Part shown: positions 33,924 to 42,008 of the stretch, one piece after another
Layout of the letters: every line of letters starts with the position of its first letter
Numbering within the stretch: the first letter of the stretch is position 1
Source: SCQP01 sp050747745
GTDB taxonomy: Bacteria > Acidobacteriota > Terriglobia > Terriglobales > SCQP01
DNA: 64,000 nt
Assembly (NCBI GenBank): GCA_050747745.1
Contig: JBOGKM010000110.1
Coordinates: forward strand, 1-64,000
Direction: 5' to 3'
Made by a program: the position numbers and the translations under genes
Notes under the pieces: generated by a model
Database searches by the model: none
Seen by the model: only the letters and a program-made list of their open reading frames with translations
Told to the model about the DNA's origin: nothing

Positions 33924-35330
33924 ATGGAACCAATGCACATCAGCTTTCACGGAGCCGCCGGGGATGTCACCGGATCGTGTCACCTGCTGCACATCGGAAA
34001 CCAGCAGATCCTGATTGATTGCGGCCTCTTTCAGGGCAGTCGCCGCCTGCACGAGGAAAACAGCGAGCCCTTCGGCTTCGACCCCGCCCAGATTGATCTC
34101 CTCCTGCTCACCCATGCTCACCTGGACCATTGCGGCCGCATTCCGCTGCTGGTCAAGCAAGGCTTTCGCGGGCGCATCCTGACCACCCCGGCCACGCTGG
34201 ATCTGGCCAAGCTGGTGCTGCACGACGCCGCCGCGCTGCAGGGCGAAGAGGCGCGGCGGCATCATGTCCGCCCGCTGTACGACGCCGGTGACGTGCAGCA
34301 GGCGCTCGAGCGGATGGAAGGCGGGATAGCCTACGGCGCTGCCCGCGAGGTGGCGGCCGGGGTGCGCGCCACCTTTCACGATGCCGGCCACATTTTGGGC
34401 TCGGCCTGGATCCTGCTGGAGCTGGAAGAAGGCGGTCAGCGCCGGCGGGTGGTGTTCAGCGGCGATCTGGGCAACCGCAACAAACCCATCCTGAATCCGC
34501 CCGAACCCGCCCCGCCGGCAGACGTGCTGGTAATGGAATCCACCTACGGCGACCGCAATCACCGCTCGCAGGCGGAATCGGTGGCCGAGTTCCGCTCAGC
34601 GCTGGAGACCACGTTGCCCGGCGGCGGCAACGTCGTCATTCCGACCTTCGCGCTCGAGCGCGCCCAGGACCTGCTCTATTACCTGCGCGCCATGGCAGCC
34701 GAAGGCAAACTGCCGGCGGCGACGCCGGTGTTTCTGGATTCGCCCATGGCGATCTCGGCCACCGAAATCTTCCGCCGCCATCCGGAATGCTTCAATGCGG
34801 AAATGAAGGCGCTGCTGGCTTCGGGCACCGATCCGTTCGCGCTGCCCAAGCTGGCCTTCACGCGCACGGCGGAATCGTCGCAGGCGATCGGCAGCGCGCG
34901 CGGCGCGATCATCATGGCGGGTTCGGGCATGGCCACCGGCGGGCGCATCCTGCACCATCTGCAGAACAACCTGGCCTCCTCCGCCAATCGCATCGTGTTC
35001 GTCGGCTACGCCGCGCAGGGCACGCCCGCGCGCCAGATTATTGACGGTGCCAAGGAAGTCAAGCTCTACGGCGAAACCATCGCGGTCCGCGCCCAGGTGA
35101 GCACCATCGGCGGCTTTTCCGCCCACGCCGACCACGACGACCTGCTGGCATGGGCGCTGGCCAGCGGCAAACCCGCCCAGGTGCTGTTGGTCCATGGCGA
35201 ACCGCAGGCGGCGCAGGTGCTGGCACAAGCGCTGGCCGATCACGGGCTATCGGCCGCGATTCCGCGGCTCGGGGATAAGTTCGAGCTGAGCGCAGGGAAC
35301 GCGGCCAGGGCTCGGACTCAGGGACAGTGA
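33924..35330 (+). CDS. MBL-fold beta-CASP ribonuclease-like protein
   Basis: A 468-residue metallo-beta-lactamase protein. The motif THAHLDHCG (His64, His66, Asp68, His69) binds two metals, and DAGHILGSAW and VFSGDLGN follow. The beta-CASP insert is marked by ESTYGDR, FALERAQ, DSPMAIS, GSGMATGGRI and GGFSAHAD. The family includes archaeal-type CPSF nucleases and TTHA0252-like RNA-degrading enzymes. The ATG at 33924 is chosen because the open frame upstream runs through the terminator; ATG 33933 is also possible. No Shine-Dalgarno sequence is seen. Confidence 0.92.
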   Translation: MEPMHISFHGAAGDVTGSCHLLHIGNQQILIDCGLFQGSRRLHEENSEPFGFDPAQIDLLLLTHAHLDHCGRIPLLVKQGFRGRILTTPATLDLAKLVLHDAAALQGEEARRHHVRPLYDAGDVQQALERMEGGIAYGAAREVAAGVRATFHDAGHILGSAWILLELEEGGQRRRVVFSGDLGNRNKPILNPPEPAPPADVLVMESTYGDRNHRSQAESVAEFRSALETTLPGGGNVVIPTFALERAQDLLYYLRAMAAEGKLPAATPVFLDSPMAISATEIFRRHPECFNAEMKALLASGTDPFALPKLAFTRTAESSQAIGSARGAIIMAGSGMATGGRILHHLQNNLASSANRIVFVGYAAQGTPARQIIDGAKEVKLYGETIAVRAQVSTIGGFSAHADHDDLLAWALASGKPAQVLLVHGEPQAAQVLAQALADHGLSAAIPRLGDKFELSAGNAARARTQGQ

Positions 35331-36910
35331 GGAAAATGGCTCTGTGGTTGACCTGTCGTCTCGTGCCCTTGAATGATCGGGAGCAAGGCCGCCTCTGCTG
35401 GCGGCATTTCCGGCATTTTCAATTCCGGCATCGGCTTGGCTTCAAAAAGCCTGCGGCATGGAACCGCCAGCCAGCGCGCCATCCGGGTGGCCTTGGCGCG
35501 GCGCGCGCTATCTGTCGAGATTCCCGTCTTGGCGTACATCTGGCGATAGAGCTTGGAGATGAATAGGAACGCCAGCCTCCCTCTCAGCGTCGGCGCAGAT
35601 TTCGACCGCTTCCAGATTTCCGCCAAACTGTAAAAGTCGTCCCACACGCCTTGCGTACGCTCCCGGATCTCCTCGGACGACATCGTGCCATGCGGGCTGA
35701 ACATCTTCGGCCGCACGGCCGCCGGAATCAGCCAGTGGCGCGTGATGGGAATGCCGGCCACGCGCTCGCAATCCTCGCCCTGGTTCTTCTCCCACCGATC
35801 GAAATCGACAGTGCCCGGAAACGGCGTCAGCATCACGAATTGCGCGAAGGTGACGCCGGCGCGTTTGGCTAGTTCGGCCGTGGCGGCGAACGTGTCCACG
35901 CGATCCGTGGGAAGTCCAAAAATGAATGAGCCCAGAACGTGAACGCCGTGCTCCTTGAATGTCTGCAGCCGTTGGATCAGGTTATCGCCGGAGAGGTTGA
36001 AGTCCTTGAATACGGCTTTCAGACCCTCTGGGGTCGCGGACTCGACGCCAACCAGCGCTCCCTTGATGTTCGCGTGGCGCATGGCGTCGAGGAACTGAGT
36101 ATCCTCGCCGGCCTCCATGGTGATCTGCGTGAAGAAAACCATGTCGCGCGGAAGCTGGGCGAGTTTGCCCATCAGCTCAAATCGCTCCGCCCGGATCCCT
36201 TCTAGCTGCTCGACGCGCGCGCTGTTGCCCTGCCGTTTTGCTAGACGCAGGTCTTGAAGACTCACCGGATAAAAATTGTCGTCGGCCAGCGCAATGAAGC
36301 GAAAGCCGCGGCGCCGCAGATCCACGATCTCCCTCAGGACCCCGTCCGAGGTGCGCGGCCGGGGCATCTGGCCATCGGTGCGCCAGACCGAGCAGAACGA
36401 GCAGTGCTTCGGGCAACCCCGCACCGTCTGCACGGAGGCCCACATGTACTTGTCCTTGGGCGCCAGATCCCAGCGCGCGCGCAGAAATTGATCGCCCGGG
36501 ATGCGGCCGCCGTCGTAAACGGTGCGCGCGGTTCCGGCCAGAAGATCGGCGATGACCTTGCCCCAGATTTGGTCGCCGTCGCCCTTGACAACCGCGTGCG
36601 CGCCGCCGAGTTCAAGCGCTTCCTCCGGATACAGCGTGGCATGGATGCCTCCAAAGGCTACGAGGGCCCCGCGGTCCCGCGCCCTGCGCCCAAGTTCCAT
36701 TCCGCGCAGAGCGTTGCCGGTGTGGATGCCGATGCCCACCACGTCACCCGGCTGAATGCGATCCGGGTGCAGTTGCTCCAGCGTTTCATCGGTGATGATG
36801 GGATCGCCGTACTCGGCGGGAGTGGCGGCGGCAAGGACGTAGAGCCAGCGAGGAGTGATTACTCCGATGCCAAATGAGGAATCGCTGGGGTTGACGAGGT
36901 GCACGTGCAT
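35318..36910 (-). CDS. B12-binding-type radical SAM protein
   Basis: A 530-residue protein. The first ~140 residues resemble a cobalamin-binding Rossmann domain (GVITPRWLYVLAA, VGIGIHTGNALRGMELGR, FGGIHATLYPEEAL), although the DxHxxG base-off motif is not evident. The radical SAM core follows, with Cys166, Cys170 and Cys173 (RGCPKHCSFC), then MEAGEDTQFLDAM and VLGSFIFGLPTDR. Such enzymes methylate or rearrange lipids, hopanoids or natural products. The substrate is unknown. Its 3' end overlaps the convergent beta-CASP gene by 13 bases. Confidence 0.85.
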   Translation of the reverse strand: MHVHLVNPSDSSFGIGVITPRWLYVLAAATPAEYGDPIITDETLEQLHPDRIQPGDVVGIGIHTGNALRGMELGRRARDRGALVAFGGIHATLYPEEALELGGAHAVVKGDGDQIWGKVIADLLAGTARTVYDGGRIPGDQFLRARWDLAPKDKYMWASVQTVRGCPKHCSFCSVWRTDGQMPRPRTSDGVLREIVDLRRRGFRFIALADDNFYPVSLQDLRLAKRQGNSARVEQLEGIRAERFELMGKLAQLPRDMVFFTQITMEAGEDTQFLDAMRHANIKGALVGVESATPEGLKAVFKDFNLSGDNLIQRLQTFKEHGVHVLGSFIFGLPTDRVDTFAATAELAKRAGVTFAQFVMLTPFPGTVDFDRWEKNQGEDCERVAGIPITRHWLIPAAVRPKMFSPHGTMSSEEIRERTQGVWDDFYSLAEIWKRSKSAPTLRGRLAFLFISKLYRQMYAKTGISTDSARRAKATRMARWLAVPCRRLFEAKPMPELKMPEMPPAEAALLPIIQGHETTGQPQSHFPHCP

Positions 36911-37372
36911 ATCCGGAAATCTCCCTCCGCTTGGCTCTTCAAAAGCGAGCGGTTGAAGGGAAAGCGGAGAACACGAACCCAGCCCAGCCTAGAACCACTG
37001 AGGAAGTTTAACGCGGAATTCCCATTATGACGACCCCAAATACGGTCAAAATACACTTGGCGGCGTCCTGCGGCGCCAATCCGGTGGCGGCAGGGCCCAA
37101 GTTGCCCGAGCGGTTTGGGACGAGATCGCAGGGCCAGAACCGCGAACCGGGGCCCCCAGCCCGCGCCGCAGATCGCCCCGCCCCGGCGTGAGGAACCGGC
37201 CAAGGGGCAGCCATACGCCTCTTCAGGCCCGATTTTGCGTCTCACCCATTGGATTCTGCCATCCGTGCTGCCCGAACCGCCGCCCCACCCGTATAAACAG
37301 TGGCGATTCTGGTGGCGGGAGGTTTCATTTTCAGGCGTCTAAAAGAAACTGCTCTGCCAAGTAGCTCACCGG
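36911..37372. other. 462-bp intergenic region without a recognised gene
   Basis: No credible coding sequence is seen. Short frames on both strands have atypical composition and no motif. No tRNA, tmRNA, RNase P or SRP RNA signature is recognised. The segment is locally less GC-rich near 36930-37060 than its flanks. It must carry the promoter of the radical SAM gene and the end of the ribosomal-protein operon, though no clear terminator hairpin was found. Confidence 0.4.
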
Positions 37373-37978
37373 CTACAGCGTGCTGACTTCTTTTTCCTTG
37401 GCGGCGGCCATTTCGTCGATGTTCGCCTGCTCGGCCTCGGTGAGCTTCTGGATGTCGTCCAAGGCGCGGCGCTCTTCGTCCTCGCCGATGGACTTGGAAG
37501 CCTTCAGTTTTTTCACCGCGTCGTTGCCGTCGCGACGGATGATGCGCAACCCGGTGCGGTGTTCTTCCTGCACCTTGTGCAGGGTCTTGACCAACTCCTG
37601 GCGGCGTTCGGCGGTGAGCGGGGGAACGGGGATGCGGATGAGCTTGCCGTCGTTGCCGGGGTTGAGACCGAGATCGGCGGTGCGGATCGCTTTTTCAATG
37701 GCGGGCAGCGCGGAGGTGTCAAACGGCTGCACGGTCAGCACCTGCGGGTCGGGAGCGTTGATGGTCGCCAGTTGATTGAGCGGCATTTCCGTGCCGTAAT
37801 ATTCGGCGCGCACGCTGTCGAGCAAATGCACCGAGGCGCGGCCCGTGCGGATCGCGGCCAGGGCGGCGCGGAAATCGGAAGCGGTGGATTCCATGCGCTG
37901 GCTGAGTTGTTGGAAGACCGGACGCAGCGCGGGTACGGCGGCGCTGGCGGCGGCATGGGGCTTGGCGGGCTGGCTCAT
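37373..37978 (-). CDS. frr: Ribosome recycling factor
   Basis: A 201-residue protein. After an Ala-rich N-terminal extension of about 18 residues it shows the RRF sequence: FRAALAAIRTGRASVHLLD, PLNQLATINAPDPQ, PFDTSALPAIEKAI and a C-terminal helix ending AAKEKEVSTL. RRF with EF-G splits post-termination ribosomes. The ATG overlaps the pyrH stop by four bases, and frr is the last gene of the rplM-rpsI-rpsB-tsf-pyrH-frr operon. Confidence 0.97.
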   Translation of the reverse strand: MSQPAKPHAAASAAVPALRPVFQQLSQRMESTASDFRAALAAIRTGRASVHLLDSVRAEYYGTEMPLNQLATINAPDPQVLTVQPFDTSALPAIEKAIRTADLGLNPGNDGKLIRIPVPPLTAERRQELVKTLHKVQEEHRTGLRIIRRDGNDAVKKLKASKSIGEDEERRALDDIQKLTEAEQANIDEMAAAKEKEVSTL

Positions 37979-38712
37979 AGCGGACTCCCGGCTCCCACGG
38001 CGGGCCCGATGCGCGAGCCAACCGGCTCGCCCCGGGCCACTTTTACGATGTTACCAGCCTGCAGTAGGCTGAACACGATCACCGGCACGCGATTGTCCTG
38101 GCACAGCGACACGGCGGAAATATCCATGACGCGCAGGTTGCGGCGGATGAACTCGGAGTAGCTGATCTCGGCAAAGCGCGCCGCCGAAGGGGTGAGGCGG
38201 GGGTCGGCGTCGTAGACGCCATCCACCTTGGTGCCCTTGAGGATCACCTCGGCGCGGATTTCCATGGCGCGTAGCGCGGCGGCAGTATCGGTGGAAAAAT
38301 AAGGGCTGCCGGTGCCGCCGACGAAGATGACGCAGCGGCCCTTTTCCAGGTGGCGGATGGCGCGGCGGCGGATGAAGCGCTCCGCCACCTGATTCATTTC
38401 CACGGCGCTCATCACCCGCGTGTCCAGGCCGCGGCGCTCGAGCGCATCCTGCATGGCCAGGCCGTTGATGACGGTGGCGAGCATGCCCATCTGGTCGGCG
38501 GCAACGCGGTCCATGTGCTGGGCCTGCAGCGCCACCCCGCGGAAAAAGTTGCCACCCCCCAGCACTAGCGCCATTTCCACCCCGGAGCGGGCGGCCTCGA
38601 CGATTTCGCCGGCCATGGCGTCCATGCGCTCGGGCGCGATGCCCAACTGCTGCTCGCCCGCCAGCGCCTCGCCGGAGAGCTTGAGCAGCACGCGCTTGTA
38701 AGCAGTGGGCAT
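37975..38712 (-). CDS. pyrH: Uridylate kinase
   Basis: A 245-residue hexameric UMP kinase of the amino-acid-kinase fold. It shows KRVLLKLSGEALAG at the N-terminus, LGGGNFFRG around residue 55, and GGTGSPYFSTDTAAALRA. The ATG at 38712 (MPTAYKRV) is chosen because the longer frame upstream is only an out-of-frame reading of tsf. It lies seven bases after tsf and overlaps frr by four. It phosphorylates UMP to UDP and is a common member of the rpsB operon. Confidence 0.97.
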   Translation of the reverse strand: MPTAYKRVLLKLSGEALAGEQQLGIAPERMDAMAGEIVEAARSGVEMALVLGGGNFFRGVALQAQHMDRVAADQMGMLATVINGLAMQDALERRGLDTRVMSAVEMNQVAERFIRRRAIRHLEKGRCVIFVGGTGSPYFSTDTAAALRAMEIRAEVILKGTKVDGVYDADPRLTPSAARFAEISYSEFIRRNLRVMDISAVSLCQDNRVPVIVFSLLQAGNIVKVARGEPVGSRIGPAVGAGSPL

Positions 38713-38719
38713 GGCGCCC

Positions 38720-39331
38720 TCAGCAGGCGGCTTCGTCGCCGATCTTGAAGCGGCAGAAGCGGCGCACCTGGATGTTTTCCCCCAGCTTGCCCACCACGGC
38801 GGCGACGAGTTCGGCAATGGTGAGCTTGTCGTCCTTGATGAAGTGCTGCTCGGCCAGGCAGTGCTCTTCCAGGTACTTGTCCAGCTTGCCCGAGACGATC
38901 TTATCGAGAATGGCGGAGGGTTTGCCGGCATTCACCGCCGCCGCCTGCTGGTGCAGCCGGGTGCGTTCGGCCGCGAGCACGTCGGCGGGCACATCCTGAC
39001 GATTCAGCCACCGCGGACCGGTGGCGGCTATGTGCATGGCCAGGTCATGAACCAGTTGCTGGAACTCGGCGGTGCGGGCGACGAAGTCGCTTTCGCACAC
39101 CACCTCGACCAGCACGCCCAGCTTGCCGCCCGCATGAATGTAGCTGCCGACGGAGCCTTCCGCGGTCGCGCGCGAGGCCTTCTTGGCGGCGGCGGCCATA
39201 CCCTGGCGCAGCAGCGCCCCCTCGGCTTTTTCCATATCGCCGCCAGCTTCGCCGAGGGCGCGTTTGCAGTCCATCATGGGAGCGCCGGTGCGCTCCCGCA
39301 GGGTTTTGACTTGAGCAGCTGTAATTTCCAT
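38720..39331 (-). CDS. tsf: Elongation factor Ts
   Basis: A 203-residue nucleotide-exchange factor for EF-Tu. The N-terminal UBA-like domain is MEITAAQVKTLRERTGAPMM, and TDFVA appears as ESDFVAR at about 80. It is the short EF-Ts form (about 200 residues, as in many bacteria) rather than the 283-residue E. coli form. The start at 39331 is fixed by MEITAAQVK; the longer frame is a shadow of the rpsB tail. It sits 16 bases after rpsB. Confidence 0.97.
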   Translation of the reverse strand: MEITAAQVKTLRERTGAPMMDCKRALGEAGGDMEKAEGALLRQGMAAAAKKASRATAEGSVGSYIHAGGKLGVLVEVVCESDFVARTAEFQQLVHDLAMHIAATGPRWLNRQDVPADVLAAERTRLHQQAAAVNAGKPSAILDKIVSGKLDKYLEEHCLAEQHFIKDDKLTIAELVAAVVGKLGENIQVRRFCRFKIGDEAAC

Positions 39332-39347
39332 AACCGGATGCACGGCG

Positions 39348-40217
<870 letters not shown>

Positions 40218-40239
40218 GTAACCTCCTCGTGAAGTGTGC

Positions 40240-40260
40240 AACCGGCGCCGCGCGCCGGTT
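40240..40260 (-). promoter_or_regulatory. Hairpin in the rpsI-rpsB intergenic leader
   Basis: A perfect 9-bp inverted repeat AACCGGCGC/GCGCCGGTT with a three-base loop lies between rpsI and rpsB, 23 bases before the TTG start. In the direction of transcription it is not followed by a T-run, so it is not a standard terminator. It could be an S2 autoregulatory element, an mRNA processing site or a partial attenuator. Confidence 0.55.
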
Positions 40261-40275
40261 TTATGCCAAGCGGAA

Positions 40276-40671
40276 TTAACGCTTGGAGAATTGGAAGCGC
40301 TTCCGCGCCCCCTTCTGACCGTACTTTTTGCGTTCCTTCATTCGCGAGTCGCGGGTCAGTAGACCCGCGGCCCGCAGCTTGGCGCGCAGCTCGGGATTCA
40401 ACTGCAGCAGGGCGCGGGCCACTCCCAGCGCCACCGCTCCGCTCTGGCCGTTGATGCCGCCGCCGCGCACGTTGGCGAGCACGTCGTACTGGCCGGCCAG
40501 CTCGACCGCCGCCAGCGGCCGGTTGGCCAGCAGCTCGCGCGTGGGCGTACCAAAATAGGCGCCGTAAGGCTTGCCGTTGATTTTGCACTGGCCCGTACCT
40601 GGCCGTAGAATGACGCGCGCCACCGACGTCTTGCGCCGCCCGGTGGCCTGGTATTGAACAAGATCAACCAT
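40276..40671 (-). CDS. rpsI: 30S ribosomal protein S9
   Basis: A 131-residue S9. It begins VQYQATGRRKTSVARV, includes NVRGGGINGQSGAVALGVARAL and ends in the conserved basic tail RKKYGQKGARKRFQFSKR, whose last residues reach the ribosomal P site. It lies six bases after rplM, the universal L13-S9 pair. Confidence 0.97.
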   Translation of the reverse strand: MVDLVQYQATGRRKTSVARVILRPGTGQCKINGKPYGAYFGTPTRELLANRPLAAVELAGQYDVLANVRGGGINGQSGAVALGVARALLQLNPELRAKLRAAGLLTRDSRMKERKKYGQKGARKRFQFSKR

Positions 40672-40677
40672 AAGAGA

Positions 40678-41130
40678 TTACGCTCCGGCGGCGCGCTGCT
40701 TGGTCAGCTTGATGCTGACGGGCTGCTGCGCCGTATGGGGATGCTCGGCCCCGGAATAGACCTTGAGTTTGCTGGCGAGCTGCTTGCCCAGGCGCGATTT
40801 GGGGAGCATGCCCTCAATCGCATCACGCACCACTTTTTCCGGATGCCGCGCCATGCGCGCTTCCAGACTGGCGGTTTTCAGCCCGCCCGGCGTGCCGGTG
40901 AAATGGTGGTACTGCTTGTCTTCCCGTTTCTTGCCGGTCACTTTGATTTTGGCCGCGTTGACGATCACCACGTGCTCGCCGGTATCGAGAAAGGGGGTGA
41001 AATGTACCGCGTTCTTGCCGCGCAACAACTGCGCCACGCGCGAAGCCAGCCGGCCCAGCACTTCATCGCTGGCGTCAACCAGATACCAGTGCGGCGCAAC
41101 CGTTTTGCTGCTGGGAAAGTACGTGCTCAT
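40678..41130 (-). CDS. rplM: 50S ribosomal protein L13
   Basis: A 150-residue L13. The start MSTYFPSSKTVAPHWYLVDA is family-typical and fixes the ATG at 41130. Further motifs are LGRLASRVAQLLRGK, VVIVNAAKIKVTG and MLPKSRLGKQLASKLKVY. It is the first gene of the operon, with a promoter about 100 bases upstream and a 90-base leader that contains a hairpin. Confidence 0.97.
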   Translation of the reverse strand: MSTYFPSSKTVAPHWYLVDASDEVLGRLASRVAQLLRGKNAVHFTPFLDTGEHVVIVNAAKIKVTGKKREDKQYHHFTGTPGGLKTASLEARMARHPEKVVRDAIEGMLPKSRLGKQLASKLKVYSGAEHPHTAQQPVSIKLTKQRAAGA

Positions 41131-41176
41131 AGTTCTCGCTGGCCGACCAACCTTCTTAAGTTTTTCGCACAGGGAT

Positions 41177-41196
41177 GCTCCGCCGCTGGACGGAGC
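41177..41196 (-). promoter_or_regulatory. Stem-loop in the rplM leader
   Basis: GCTCCG/CGGAGC, a 6-bp stem with an 8-base loop, lies inside the predicted rplM 5' untranslated region. A second short stem (GGGC/GCCC, 41206-41216) is just upstream. L13 leaders are autoregulated in E. coli, so a regulatory role is plausible but unproven. Confidence 0.35.
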
Positions 41197-41228
41197 CAGA
41201 GGGAGGGCCATAGCCCACACAAGCTTAC

Positions 41229-41257
41229 ATCCTAGTAAACTTGCGCGGCTTTGTCAA
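41229..41257 (-). promoter_or_regulatory. Sigma-70-type promoter of the rplM operon
   Basis: On the minus strand a perfect TTGACA (41257-41252), a 17-base spacer and TAGGAT (41234-41229) form a strong consensus-like promoter. The -35 lies within the 3' end of the upstream methyltransferase gene. It predicts a start near 41222 and a leader of about 90 bases. Confidence 0.8.
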
Positions 41258-41957
41258 TTTGCGTGTCGCTGGCCCACACGTGGCGCGCCATGGCGGGGGG
41301 GAAATTCAGCGCCACCGCCACCGAACGGCTGGTGTGCTGGTGCAAAAACCCGCTCACCACCCGTCCCACGCCCTGCAGCCGCTGCCGCTCGGCCGGGCTG
41401 TGGACCAGCATGAATTTGAAGTCGCGCACGTAAAGGTACTCGAAATACGACAGCACGCCGCCGGGCAATAGCAGGGCGGAATACAGCATCAATATGCGTT
41501 CGACCAGCTCGGGAGCGAAGTTGTTCAGCGGCAGGCCGGAAATGATGAAGTCGTATTCCGAGCACGGCGTCCAGCTGCAGATATCCTCGAAGTGGATTTT
41601 GCACGCGATGCCGCGTTCCTCCACACGCGCCTGTTCCAGCCGGGCTTCCAGCAGTGGCTCGAAGGCGCGGTTGACCTCACAGATATCCAGCCGGTCCCCC
41701 GCGCCTAGGCGGCGCAGAATGGCGCGGGTAAACACGCCCGTGCCCGCACCGACTTCCAGCACCCGCAGCGGCTTTCGGCCCTCGGCTTGCGCCAGCGGGG
41801 CGGTGATTTCTCCCGCCAGCGCGCCGCCGCTGGGCGCTATGGCGCCGGTGGTGTGGAAGTGCCTGCGGAATTGGCTATAAAACAGCCGGTAGGTGTTCCA
41901 GGCGCTGAGCTTCGGATGGCTGGACACGGCTTCGCTTAGTATAGTCACCTCAGGCAA
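41232..41957 (-). CDS. Class I SAM-dependent methyltransferase, phospholipid N-methyltransferase-like
   Basis: A 241-residue methyltransferase. The SAM-binding motif I is VLEVGAGTGVFTRAIL (about 65-80), followed by DICEVNRAFEPLL and DFIISGLPLNNF. The motif set, and YSALLLPGGVLSYFEYLYVRDF, resemble PmtA-type phosphatidylethanolamine or ornithine-lipid methyltransferases and KsgA relatives. The start is uncertain. TTG 41957 opens the frame, but a GTGACG-N18-TATACT promoter-like sequence (41967-41938) covers it, so GTG 41927 could be the true, nearly leaderless start. Confidence 0.75.
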   Translation of the reverse strand: MPEVTILSEAVSSHPKLSAWNTYRLFYSQFRRHFHTTGAIAPSGGALAGEITAPLAQAEGRKPLRVLEVGAGTGVFTRAILRRLGAGDRLDICEVNRAFEPLLEARLEQARVEERGIACKIHFEDICSWTPCSEYDFIISGLPLNNFAPELVERILMLYSALLLPGGVLSYFEYLYVRDFKFMLVHSPAERQRLQGVGRVVSGFLHQHTSRSVAVALNFPPAMARHVWASDTQIDKAAQVY

Positions 41958-42008
41958 CTCACGTCACGATCCACTTGCGCAACCCCGGCGGCCTGCATCC
42001 AAACGGGT

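Noticed and set aside
35318..36910. HpnP-type hopanoid methylase
   Set aside because: The radical SAM motif context (RGCPKHCSFCSVW) differs from what I recall for HpnP and no hopanoid genes are nearby.
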